Shown: positions 7,696 through 16,498 of the stretch, piece after piece
Layout: every line of letters starts with the position of its first letter
Position numbering within the stretch: the first letter of the stretch is position 1
Assembly: GCA_001873215.1 (NCBI GenBank)
Contig: MNYS01000006.1
Location: 120,839-172,440 of the forward strand
Origin: Candidatus Levybacteria bacterium CG2_30_37_29
Lineage (GTDB): Bacteria > Patescibacteriota > Microgenomatia > Levybacterales > GWA1-39-11
Reading direction: 5' to 3'
Length of the DNA: 51,602 nucleotides
Notes under the pieces: generated by a model
Databases searched by the model: none
What the model was told of the DNA's origin: nothing
The model's input: the letters and a program-made list of their open reading frames with translations, nothing else
Position numbers and translations under genes: made by a program

Positions 7696-8550
7696 AATTA
7701 AATGCGCCTGGCAGTTTAATAAGTCTCGCTGATAGTTTTCAGTCGGGATCCCGCACGAATATGAAATTCGTCGGGGCAAGATGGTGGAAATCCATCTTAA
7801 TAGTTGAAGAACAGTCCCGATGGGTAACCAATCGGGATGAAGGGTTCGATGTATCGAAAAGCAGCCTAAAATAAAAAAAGCATTTCGACCTTTAAGTGTA
7901 CTAAGGGGAAGAAATATACAAAAAGCTTTTTAGGATGTTTGAAACTGTTTATTAAATGACCCAGGGAGATCCTATGTGCATCAGAACTATAATAGGCCAT
8001 AGGAAGTCAGCTGATTCCATAGTACCTTCAGATTATGTATAATTTTAATGTGGAGGGAAGGGATGAACTCTAAATTAAACCCTTATTATTTAGTAGGTTT
8101 AGTTGATGGCGAAGGTTGCTTTAGCGTAACCTTTAATAATCACAAAAGCAACCGCTTAATAGAAGTGAGATTGATTTTTGAGATTGAGCTAAGAGAGGAT
8201 GATAAAGAAATTTTAGAGAGAGTAAAAGAAACTTTTGAATGTGGGAATTTATACAATCTTCAATATGAGAGATACAAAAAATGGAGACCACATTATAAAT
8301 ACAAGGTTTCAAACTTGAGTGATATTACTAAAAAAGTAATATCTTTCTTTAAAAAATATCCTCTTCAGGCAAAGAAGAAAAAGAGTTTTGAGTTGTTTGC
8401 TCAAGTAGCAAAACTTATTACTCAGAAACGCCACTTAACCCGCGAAGGGGTAGAAGAAATTAGATTACTAAAAGAGGATTTAGCAAGAGACTCGCTGGAT
8501 GCGGGAAACCCGCACGTCCAGTGGGGAGCGGAATAGTTCTTAACCGCGAT
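7696..8550 (+). mobile_element. Putative group II intron in 16S rRNA with LAGLIDADG ORF
   Basis: Removal restores CTTGTACA|CACCGCCCGTC exactly; 3' end is AT (AY); domain V-like CGCTGGATGCGGGAAACCCGCACGTCCAGTG (8493-8523); domain VI-like GCGG...CCGC stem; atgcg (7702-7706) after a 6-nt 5' extension; EBS1-like TGTAC in a CCTT/AAGG hairpin loop at 7889-7906; ggaagtcagctgattccatagtacc in the ribozyme region. Confidence 0.8.
8048..8536 (+). CDS. LAGLIDADG homing endonuclease (single motif), intron-encoded
   Basis: NPYYLVGLVDGEGCFSVTF; C-terminal codons overlap the domain V/VI-like region. Confidence 0.88.
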   Translation: MWREGMNSKLNPYYLVGLVDGEGCFSVTFNNHKSNRLIEVRLIFEIELREDDKEILERVKETFECGNLYNLQYERYKKWRPHYKYKVSNLSDITKKVISFFKKYPLQAKKKKSFELFAQVAKLITQKRHLTREGVEEIRLLKEDLARDSLDAGNPHVQWGAE

Positions 8551-8737
8551 CACCGCCCGTCAAGGCAGCAAAGTCGGTAGCTATTGAACCCCGATTATTC
8601 GGGGGAGATAGAGATCGGTGATGAAGCTTAAGTCGTAACAAGGTATCCCTAGCCGAAGCTGGGGATGGATCACCTCCTTTCTAAAAAAACTTTTCTTCCC
8701 GATTTATTTGGAAAGAAGTTTAAATTTTTAGATTTCT

Positions 8738-8759
8738 TTCCTACCACTATCTGAACACC
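8738..8759 (+). other. 3' strand of 16S pre-rRNA processing stem
   Basis: ttcctaccactatctgaacacc, complementary to 5761-5782; degenerate second copy ctaccactatctaagcatc near 8796-8815. Confidence 0.8.
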
Positions 8760-8826
8760 TTTGAAATTTAATGCGATGATAAGGGCAGCCTTTGGCTACC
8801 ACTATCTAAGCATCTTTTTATTAAAA

Positions 8827-8853
8827 AAACCCGATTAACTCGGGTTTTTTTGT
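8827..8853 (+). terminator. Rho-independent terminator after 16S
   Basis: acccgattaactcgggttttttt. Confidence 0.85.
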
Positions 8854-8954
8854 AGAAAAATAAGCGTTTAAAAATAGCTTAGTTAAAACTCCTAACTACG
8901 CATTTCGTTGAATTTGTATTGCTTCTATGAGACACTAAGTAAGTATTTATTTTT

Positions 8955-9794
8955 ATGGATGTTCTTTTTTTAGTTTTCTCTGTATTAGCTTTTTGGATTA
9001 TTATAGGGTCTTTATATATTAGATTCATCATTTATCCTTTTCGGTTACTGAAACCTTTCCGTTTATCGAAAATGTTCTTAATATCTGTAATAATTTCTAC
9101 AAGTCTTTTTCTTTTGAATTTTTTCCGTCTAACTTACCTATTGAGCCGAATTAGTGGGGGATACGGACAAGATTGGGTTGGTCTTGGTCTTGGTATCGAG
9201 CTTTTAGTTTCAACACCCTTATTAATACCCCTAATTTTATTAGCGAATCTCGCTGGTAAAATGGCTCGCGATACAAAAGAGAGTAGTAAAGTTAGGTCTA
9301 CAAGTTTACTAATTAAAAGGGTCGCTACTAAATTCATTATTTTTATATTAATTATGTTAATCATCACGCCTTATTTAGTTGGATTTTATGAAAGTCTGGC
9401 AAAATACAAATCTCTATTTTCTTCAAATAAACAATCAACACCAATAGAACGTTTTGATGACACAACTGGATATAAATACGTTGGAGAAATGTTATGGATG
9501 AAAATAGAATCATTTAAAATTGAAGAAGGAGGGGCAGCAAAGATTAGAGTTGATACTATTCTCAAGGGGAGCTTTGAAAAAGATATAGATTTATCATATA
9601 TCCATATGGATTTTACACCCCCTGGTGGAAAGCCGGTTTCCAATGCTCCCATACCAACAGTTACAAAATATCATATGAAACCGCCGCAAAAATTAACAAT
9701 GGATTTAGAGTATAATGCGATTGGAAAAGGTCCAAATTATACATTTAATTACAATAATTTTGGTTCTACTGTTTCGTTGGGAACGTTTCGTTAA
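8955..9794 (+). CDS. Hypothetical membrane protein
   Basis: N-terminal half with several predicted TM helices; no recognised motif. Confidence 0.65.
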   Translation: MDVLFLVFSVLAFWIIIGSLYIRFIIYPFRLLKPFRLSKMFLISVIISTSLFLLNFFRLTYLLSRISGGYGQDWVGLGLGIELLVSTPLLIPLILLANLAGKMARDTKESSKVRSTSLLIKRVATKFIIFILIMLIITPYLVGFYESLAKYKSLFSSNKQSTPIERFDDTTGYKYVGEMLWMKIESFKIEEGGAAKIRVDTILKGSFEKDIDLSYIHMDFTPPGGKPVSNAPIPTVTKYHMKPPQKLTMDLEYNAIGKGPNYTFNYNNFGSTVSLGTFR

Positions 9795-9855
9795 AAAACC
9801 TATTAGTTTTTCCTGACACTTTTCAAGCATCCAAATACTTAGTTAAAAACACGAC

Positions 9856-9883
9856 CCCCGATTCTATTGGGTTTTTTTGTGGC
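9856..9883 (+). terminator. Terminator-like 28-bp repeat, copy 1
   Basis: ccccgattctattgggtttttttgtggc; identical copy at 13442-13469. Confidence 0.65.
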
Positions 9884-9952
9884 CTGCCCGCTAATGCCTG
9901 AACATAGCGATTGCAGGCGGGGGAAAAACTTGTATCTACTACTTTTCAAACA

Positions 9953-12900
9953 TTAAAGATGAAAGCTTATATCCCTTAACTTATTAAAGTCAAAAATATC
10001 AATTATATTATCTTGTTTGCAATCTGAGTCTTTACTAGTTTTTGTTGTTCCCAAGAATTCATCTTTCCACCAATCAAAGTCAAGATTGTCGACTTTTCCT
10101 GACGATTCACCCTTGGCAGGGTCACAGGTGGGGATTAATGTTGGTGTTGCGACAGAAGGGGTAGCTGTAGGTGTTGCGATGGGACCGGTTGTGGGTGTAG
10201 CGGTAGGTACAGGAGTGTTTGTTGGGAATGAAGTCGGGGTAGGAGTTGGAGTGGCTGTGGGGTTTATAGATGAAAAATTGCGCCCAAAATACCAAACAGA
10301 TTTACCAGAAGTAAAAGGACTTCTTGTTATATGAACCGTTTCAAACCAATTTTTTCCAGGTGCAGGTTGTGTTGTTAGCCATGGTGTAAAGCGAATTTCA
10401 GCTATAATTTCATCTTGGTCACCAAGCGGGGCTTCAACGGATTGGTACTGTGCGACTTCGCTATCTCCCCAGAACGTTACTTTGTTATCAAGTGGATGTT
10501 CAAGACCAATAAATCTTCCTAAAGTTAGGTATCCATCAGGATTGGGTTTTGGATAGGTAAGAGCATCGTATGTCATATTGTTTATTTTAATATATCTGAC
10601 CAAGTCAACAAGTCCGTAATAATTTCCTAGAGCTAACGCCTCAACCGGACTGGAATCATCGTTAAGGACGACCTGAAATTTAACTTTTTGTTCGCCGTTG
10701 TTAATTGTCATCAATAGATAAAAATGTGCTCCGTTTGGAAAACGAGAAAATTGATATTTAGCAACGGTTTGCGTAGAAGTTTGAGAAACAATGCTTTGGA
10801 TTATGGTTGCTCCATCAATTTCGGCATTTCCCCATACTCCTCCAACTCGGGCAATTGGGACTATATTATTATATTGTTGCCAGCTTCCGCTTGAAGTCTT
10901 GTAGAAAAGATCAATGATTCCGGTAATAGATGGAGAAGGTATAATGCGGATATATTCATTTTCATAATATGGTGGAGGTGTGGGTGTAGGACTTGCGACA
11001 TTTACTCCAAAAAGCTTCTTTGCGAGATTAAAATTTTCTTCTCCATCCTCAGTTGTTGGAGCAAAGGCATATCCCTCTGTGAACCCGTTCCAAATATCAA
11101 GAGTAATTCCTGCAGTTTCATATTTTTTGGCAAGATTTTCGACCGAACTTCTCCATGCAGAATTATCTCCATAAACAGTGCCTGGTGGACGAACTAGATG
11201 ATCATCATAACCGGGTAGGACATTTGCCATTAAAGGAATGTTTGAAGATTTCCACCTTTCAAGGATTTCTTCCGCTTTAGTTAATCTTTCATTCTCGGTA
11301 TTACCGTCGGAAGTAATATTAAAAGGATTTATTGCAAGAAGCGATTGGGTATTTTGCAATGCATTTACATCGGGACCTTCATATGACCCGTTTGCGGGAA
11401 GCGGGGTAGGGTCGATAATAAAACCGATTTTCTGTCCTGTTTCAGACTCAATTTTGTTTGCTACTGTATCAAATGCTTGGGCAAATTCTTGTGTATTTAC
11501 AGAACCGGCATGGATTGTTTCGATTAGCCAAATTACTTTCCTCTCCTGTCCATTTTTATCATATATTTTTAACCAATTTAAGTATGTTCCGTAAGTTGAG
11601 AGCAGCGATTTAATTCTTGCTTCCAGTTTTGATGTATCTTGCGGAAAGTCTTTCCAGAACTCAAAACTTTGCATTGGATTGTCTGTATTTGTAACTACTT
11701 CAATGAGAGGTGCAACCATGAGTTGTCTTGCAGCAGCTTTTTCAAAGGTTTTTTTGTTAGCGTCGATTGTGCTTTGGGTCGGAGCATACTGCAAATTTTC
11801 ATTGTTTGGCCCCCACCATGAAAGTTTTATTGTATTTGCGCCTGCGTTTTTTATCTGGTCAAAAGTTTGGTTAAGATACGATTCTTCTGTCGTGTAAGGA
11901 GGATAATATTGGAGTAGAGGATGTCTGGTATAAAATTGTTTAACATTGTTATTTGGTAATCCGCCAAAAAAGAAAACGCCTTTAACTTTTTGCCCTGAAA
12001 ATTCTGTGTTTGCAATTCTCCCCCAGTTATTTGTCGGTGATGGAGTAGGAGCAGCCTCACATCTATTTGTTGCTGGATTACAAAAAGTACAATTATTTTG
12101 AGCTACATTGCAATCAGTCGGGCAACTCGCTAAAGTTTCGCCAGCATCACAAATTCCATTGCCGCAGTAAGATGCAAATAACAAGGTATTCATAACAGTT
12201 GAATATGATGCTTTAGGAGTTCCATCCTTTTTCATAATGCCAAACGTATTTTCACAATTGTATAGAGGATCAGCAAAAGCAGGGTTATCTCTATATTCAA
12301 AAATGAGCACTGAATCCGCGCCACCTTGCCTTGCTCGTTCAATGTATTGCGGTAGTAATCTTTTCTGATCTTCCTCAGTCCATGTAGAGCTTCCAGTGCA
12401 TAAACCTGTCTCAGTAACTATTACAGGTTTGCCATATGTGGCTTTTAGGTCTGCAGTATTCGCAGTTATAGCTTGTATTTCTGCTGAATCATTGTCAGGG
12501 TAAATATCAACAGAAATAACATCTAGATTAGAACCGATGGAATTAAAGTACAATTTCCAGCGGTCACGAAGAGCGGAATTGTAAGGCCAGCCTCCGCTAG
12601 TTGTTGTGATTTGAGCATTCGGATCTATGCTTCGAAGAGTAGTTCTTGCCTGGCCTAATACTGCATTTAGCTGGGAAAGATACGCATCACTTAGGGGAGA
12701 TTTGCTGACATCATTGCTGAATTTATCAAATGCATGCAAATCAGATTCGCCTAATACTAGCCAAAGTCTCAATTTAGCTGTAAATCGAATGCCAAGCTCG
12801 CGATAATATGCGTCAGTTATTGTAAGATATTGAGATTGCGTATATTTGGTTTCATGCGAGCCAGACGCGTCAGAATAAAGTTTTGCCCACTGCGGAACGT

Positions 12901-13393
12901 TAGTTACAAGTTCAACCTGGAATCCTTTGCCGCGAGCATAATCGATTGCCTGGCTATATTGATCAAGACGACTAGGATTGCAGTTTATTGGTGAAGCGAC
13001 TGAACAATCGATGGTTGCAGATGACGGGTCTGTTCTTGGGAAAGCCTCCCAGTCCCAGATGGGGAACCGTATTAGAATCGGTTTTAATCCGGCTGCAGCT
13101 TTTATGGCGTCGATATCCTGCTTAAAAACCTCATAAGTGAGAGGATTAGGATCATTGATAAAAGAAGTATCGAAATTAATGTGAGTGTTGAAACCAGCTG
13201 ATGCCAGTGGAGGCAAAGCACAATCCGCCTGCTTATTGCATAGTGCATTGCATGCATTAAATTCTTGTGCTGCTCTTTGCCTGATGTCTTGTGATTTTCG
13301 ATTAAGTAACAATGTAACCGGTATTGAGATGATAAGTAAGACAGTAAGCAGTGTGCCAATTACCTTCTTTTTGGATAATAAATTCATATACAA
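9953..13393 (-). CDS. Large secreted/anchored protein with two TIM-barrel glycoside-hydrolase-like regions, PT linkers and C-terminal dockerin-like module
   Basis: N-terminal TM + QDIRQRAAQ; VISVDIYPDN...PVIVTETGLCTG; IKNAGANTIKLSWWGPN; C-terminus KVDNLDFDWWKDEFLG...DSDCKQDNIIDIFDFNKLRDI. Confidence 0.75.
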   Translation of the reverse strand: MYMNLLSKKKVIGTLLTVLLIISIPVTLLLNRKSQDIRQRAAQEFNACNALCNKQADCALPPLASAGFNTHINFDTSFINDPNPLTYEVFKQDIDAIKAAAGLKPILIRFPIWDWEAFPRTDPSSATIDCSVASPINCNPSRLDQYSQAIDYARGKGFQVELVTNVPQWAKLYSDASGSHETKYTQSQYLTITDAYYRELGIRFTAKLRLWLVLGESDLHAFDKFSNDVSKSPLSDAYLSQLNAVLGQARTTLRSIDPNAQITTTSGGWPYNSALRDRWKLYFNSIGSNLDVISVDIYPDNDSAEIQAITANTADLKATYGKPVIVTETGLCTGSSTWTEEDQKRLLPQYIERARQGGADSVLIFEYRDNPAFADPLYNCENTFGIMKKDGTPKASYSTVMNTLLFASYCGNGICDAGETLASCPTDCNVAQNNCTFCNPATNRCEAAPTPSPTNNWGRIANTEFSGQKVKGVFFFGGLPNNNVKQFYTRHPLLQYYPPYTTEESYLNQTFDQIKNAGANTIKLSWWGPNNENLQYAPTQSTIDANKKTFEKAAARQLMVAPLIEVVTNTDNPMQSFEFWKDFPQDTSKLEARIKSLLSTYGTYLNWLKIYDKNGQERKVIWLIETIHAGSVNTQEFAQAFDTVANKIESETGQKIGFIIDPTPLPANGSYEGPDVNALQNTQSLLAINPFNITSDGNTENERLTKAEEILERWKSSNIPLMANVLPGYDDHLVRPPGTVYGDNSAWRSSVENLAKKYETAGITLDIWNGFTEGYAFAPTTEDGEENFNLAKKLFGVNVASPTPTPPPYYENEYIRIIPSPSITGIIDLFYKTSSGSWQQYNNIVPIARVGGVWGNAEIDGATIIQSIVSQTSTQTVAKYQFSRFPNGAHFYLLMTINNGEQKVKFQVVLNDDSSPVEALALGNYYGLVDLVRYIKINNMTYDALTYPKPNPDGYLTLGRFIGLEHPLDNKVTFWGDSEVAQYQSVEAPLGDQDEIIAEIRFTPWLTTQPAPGKNWFETVHITRSPFTSGKSVWYFGRNFSSINPTATPTPTPTSFPTNTPVPTATPTTGPIATPTATPSVATPTLIPTCDPAKGESSGKVDNLDFDWWKDEFLGTTKTSKDSDCKQDNIIDIFDFNKLRDISFHL

Positions 13394-13441
13394 AGATAAT
13401 TAATAATACCACTTTTAAACATATGCAGGCTTAGATCAAAA

Positions 13442-13469
13442 CCCCGATTCTATTGGGTTTTTTTGTGGC
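13442..13469 (+). repeat. Terminator-like 28-bp repeat, copy 2
   Basis: exact copy of 9856-9883. Confidence 0.8.
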
Positions 13470-13527
13470 TAAAAAATGTAGTTTAAAACTTTTAATCAGC
13501 CACGTTTTATGCTAAACTTCTATTCAT

Positions 13528-13775
13528 GGCGCGGTGGCCTACCTGCCGGCAGGCAGGCGAAGTTCCGCCAAGGGCGGACAGGGTTCATGCGAGAGTTGGG
13601 AATTTTCTAAACTTGGTGCGATGGCGAAGTGGTAACGCGGCGGTCTGCAAAACCGCTATGCACGGGTTCGAATCCCGTTCGCACCTCATTAAGAAAAGTG
13701 CGGGACAAAACTTTTACTCCGATAAAATCGGAGGTAGCTGAAAGCGTTAGCGAGGGTTCAATTCCCTTCCGCGCC
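13528..13775 (+). pseudogene. Possible disrupted tRNA: 5' half GGCGCGGTGGCC and 3' half GGGTTCAATTCCCTTCCGCGCC flanking tRNA-Cys
   Basis: Complementary acceptor strands 13528-13534 and 13769-13775; T-arm-like gagggttcaattccctt precedes the 3' strand. Confidence 0.4.
13615..13685 (+). tRNA. tRNA-Cys (GCA)
   Basis: GGTGCGA/TCGCACC acceptor; anticodon loop CTGCAAA in gcggt/accgc stem; T-arm cgggttcgaatcccg. Confidence 0.92.
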
Positions 13776-13847
13776 TCAAAACTGTTACATATTTATGAGT
13801 CTTTTGTAAAGAAGAATTTCCTCTTCGTGCTATAATAAACCTCAGAT

Positions 13848-14021
13848 ATGCCAAACGCAGAAAGACAGCTCGGATATTTCAGAAAAGTTGAAGCAGATGT
13901 AGAAAAAGCAGGAGGACTTGTATTGGCAGTTTTTGGTATTTTTACACATGAGCTTCAGCCCGTTGCAATGGGATTGCTAATACATTTAATAGGTAAATGG
14001 CGGACTCCTAAAACTGCATGA
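13848..14021 (+). CDS. Small hypothetical protein (57 aa)
   Basis: MPNAERQLGYFRKVEADVEKAGGLVLAVFGIFTHELQPVAMGLLIHLIGKWRTPKTA*; overlaps next ORF by ATGA. Confidence 0.5.
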   Translation: MPNAERQLGYFRKVEADVEKAGGLVLAVFGIFTHELQPVAMGLLIHLIGKWRTPKTA

Positions 14022-14389
14022 TGGAAGAAAATCAAAAAAATTCAGAGCAGCAAAATTCCGGTCAAGAAAATAGAAAAGCAGAATCCCGTCTTCAAGAAGA
14101 AATACAAGCCGGTGAATGGCAGCGTTTGAGTAACTTTGAAATCTACAGAACCCGAAGCCGTCAAGGGAAAATTATCGCAACGCATCAGGCGCTTGCAAAT
14201 AGAATAAAGCAACTCGAAACATTATTCTATCAGTTGGTAAAAAATCATCCGCAAAAATCAGTAAAACTACTCGCGGAAATAAAACGTTTGAGAATTTTGC
14301 TTGAATATCTTCTCCAAGCACTTATTTGGGAAGAAAAAGGAGAGCTTGAAGAACACCGGAGCCCTGAAGAATTGGAAGGGATGATTTAA
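14018..14389 (+). CDS. Hypothetical helical protein
   Basis: ORF with ATGA coupling to the preceding small ORF. Confidence 0.6.
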   Translation: MMEENQKNSEQQNSGQENRKAESRLQEEIQAGEWQRLSNFEIYRTRSRQGKIIATHQALANRIKQLETLFYQLVKNHPQKSVKLLAEIKRLRILLEYLLQALIWEEKGELEEHRSPEELEGMI

Positions 14390-14436
14390 TCCTTATTATT
14401 GTTTTCAAGCTTACATCTCTGGTAAAATATAATGTC

Positions 14437-14510
14437 TGGGCATCTAGTTCATCGGTTAGAACGCTTTCCTGATAAGAAAGAGGTGCATGGTTCGATTCCA
14501 TGGATGCCCA
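14437..14510 (+). tRNA. tRNA-Ile (GAT)
   Basis: TGGGCAT/ATGCCCA acceptor; anticodon loop CTGATAA in ctttc/gaaag stem; T-arm catggttcgattccatg. Confidence 0.92.
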
Positions 14511-14569
14511 CAATTTTTTTCTAAACCCCGTTTAAACTTTTCTCAGAAACCTTTTGTTCGTTCAAGATG

Positions 14570-15160
14570 TTATTTCGCTGGCTGTTGGAGTGTAATTTCC
14601 AGAGGAGTTGTTTGTTTTAATACCGATTCTGAGACTCCAAATTTTGTAACCATTGTTTTATTAACAAAGCTGATAAACGTTTGGGCGGGAAGGAGAGCAG
14701 TTGTTGCTTTTTGAAATGTCACTGTTGCAATTTTTCCGGCACCCTTTATTCCTTTTTGATTGGAGTTGGTAAAAAAGAAATATGATACTCTTCCAAGCGT
14801 AGGGTCAACTTCAGACAAAAGAACTTTGCCAAGCCCAAAAAACGAGGCGTCAAGTGGGGCGGCAATCTTAACGTTTGTTATAACTTTTGGATCGTAAGTC
14901 AATTCTACTTGAATACCTGAAATCTCATCATTTGACGTATCGGCAAGGATATCTACGCTTACCGGAGTTGAGCCGGAAGCATCAATAAGCGCGGGCGCAA
15001 AAGACAGTGTTGTTGATTTTACAACGGCGGCGATTGTTGGTGCAATAGAAGGTTTCTGAACAACCGGTTTTATTGATTGATCTGATGTTATTGCAAGAAT
15101 TACCAAAACTGTTGTAGTAATTGCAAGAATAATTATAAGAAGTGTAGTTTTTTTGGGCAT
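14570..15160 (-). CDS. Membrane-anchored cohesin-like domain protein
   Basis: N-terminal TM; TTLSFAPALIDASGSTPVSVDILADTSNDEISGIQVELTYDPKVITNVKI...GKIATVTF. Confidence 0.75.
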   Translation of the reverse strand: MPKKTTLLIIILAITTTVLVILAITSDQSIKPVVQKPSIAPTIAAVVKSTTLSFAPALIDASGSTPVSVDILADTSNDEISGIQVELTYDPKVITNVKIAAPLDASFFGLGKVLLSEVDPTLGRVSYFFFTNSNQKGIKGAGKIATVTFQKATTALLPAQTFISFVNKTMVTKFGVSESVLKQTTPLEITLQQPAK

Positions 15161-15212
15161 ATACTATCAATTATCAATTATCAATTTTAAATTTTCAAGT
15201 ACTCAATTTAGT

Positions 15213-16496
15213 TTAGTCGCCTTTTCTTCTCGAAAATCCTGTATAGAGAATACTCAAGTCAATTGAATCAACAAGCCCATCGTCATTAATATCAGCTCTT
15301 GATTTTATGGCAGCTGTACAGTTGTCGCGGGAATTTGTACAATCAAGCATCGCGTTGTAGTCTGCCAAATTAAGCTCGTTATCGTGGGCAGAATCAATAT
15401 CTCCCGTTATAAGTTCTACTGTTGAGGTTGGTGTATAAACGGCCTTAGCAAGATTTACGATTACAGGAAGTACTTTTCGCAAAGAATTTGTAGTTCGAAT
15501 TTTTACAAGATAAGGCTTTGCTGGTATTGGACCAAGATTTACCGACGCTTCGTATTTGCCGTTAATGTAAAACGCGACTGTTTCTTTGGCTAAAATTGCG
15601 TCTCCGTCAATTACCTCAATTTCAGTATTCCGTCCAAAAGCTTGCGGATTATTATTTTGTCCCCCACTTGTATTTGTACCAATTCCGGGAAGTGTGTATT
15701 CAATCTTAATTCCGACATCATTCTGGCCAAGCACTGGAGTTGGAGTAGGAGTTTTTGGCGTCGTCGGTGTGACGCTGGGACCTGATGTTGGTGTTGGAGT
15801 CGCGGTCGGTGTTGGAGTTAGTGTTGGTGTTGGTGTTGGGCAATTGCCGTTGAAGTCTCCAGGTGTACATGTTGGTGTTGGATTACCAGTTACCGTAGGT
15901 GTTAGGGTTGGTGTTGGGGTGGTGTTTGTGTCAACGACAGTAATATTTGCAACGCCGGGGAGACCCGTGACCGGTATATTTCCTGAAATTCCTGAAGCTG
16001 CAATTTTCACAGCCACTTGATGGCTAAAGGCGATAGCCATACTTCCTGTATCCAGAGCCTTAAATTTAAAAATTACGACATTAACATTTTCACCGGAGAT
16101 AGGGGTGGAAGTTTGATTGATAAGAATTATTCTTTGCAATCTGGTAGTACTTTGTTGAGAATTTGCTCCATCAATTAATGTATAACTTTCGTGGGCCTTT
16201 GTGCCAATAAGTTCAAACTTTGTTGAATTATATTCCAGTACACCATCTATTGCAGAAATATCATTTCCTTTAGTATCCATGGTAAGCGTAAGTTCAAAAT
16301 CTTCCCCCTTATTTACTGTTTTTGAACTTGGTGAAAAAGATAAAGTTACCGGAGCTCCGGTTGATGCTCTTTGGCGGATATCTTGTTGTTTTAGAACTTG
16401 GGAAACAATAATGGGAATTGATAATACTAAAATTCCCAAAGCCGCGAGAGTAATTGGCCTTTTATGTGTTTTGTAAAATTCAATTATTTTTTCCAT
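15213..16496 (-). CDS. Anchored protein with cohesin-like domain, PT linker and dockerin-like C-terminus
   Basis: TM + QQDIRQRAS; VTLSFSPSSKTVNKGEDFELTLTMDTKGNDISAIDGVLEYN; PTPTPTLTPTPTATPTPT; LNLADYNAMLDC...RADINDDGLVDSIDLSILYTGF. Confidence 0.8.
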   Translation of the reverse strand: MEKIIEFYKTHKRPITLAALGILVLSIPIIVSQVLKQQDIRQRASTGAPVTLSFSPSSKTVNKGEDFELTLTMDTKGNDISAIDGVLEYNSTKFELIGTKAHESYTLIDGANSQQSTTRLQRIILINQTSTPISGENVNVVIFKFKALDTGSMAIAFSHQVAVKIAASGISGNIPVTGLPGVANITVVDTNTTPTPTLTPTVTGNPTPTCTPGDFNGNCPTPTPTLTPTPTATPTPTSGPSVTPTTPKTPTPTPVLGQNDVGIKIEYTLPGIGTNTSGGQNNNPQAFGRNTEIEVIDGDAILAKETVAFYINGKYEASVNLGPIPAKPYLVKIRTTNSLRKVLPVIVNLAKAVYTPTSTVELITGDIDSAHDNELNLADYNAMLDCTNSRDNCTAAIKSRADINDDGLVDSIDLSILYTGFSRRKGD

Positions 16497-16498
16497 AC

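Noticed and set aside
7465-7874. ORFs 7465-7701 and 7689-7874 in 16S/intron
   Set aside because: Translations of rRNA and ribozyme sequence with no protein motif
7696-8550. Group I intron interpretation of the LAGLIDADG-containing 16S insert
   Set aside because: The splice boundaries that restore 16S do not place U at the 5' exon end or G at the intron end, and a domain V-like hairpin with an AT 3' end fits group II better; formal model comparison is still needed
10017-10334. + strand ORF with VGVGVAVG repeats
   Set aside because: Antisense shadow of PT-rich linkers of the - strand gene 9953-13393; the same applies to 15586-16020, 16899-17306, 26242-26493, 28563-28757, 29229-29435 and 29556-29822
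13526-13835. ORFs 13526-13741 and 13629-13835
   Set aside because: Read through tRNA-Cys and tRNA-like sequence
15700-15920. Short-period repeats suggestive of CRISPR or minisatellite
   Set aside because: They encode in-frame (PT)n linkers; no regular repeat-spacer structure, and no CRISPR array or cas gene was seen in the window
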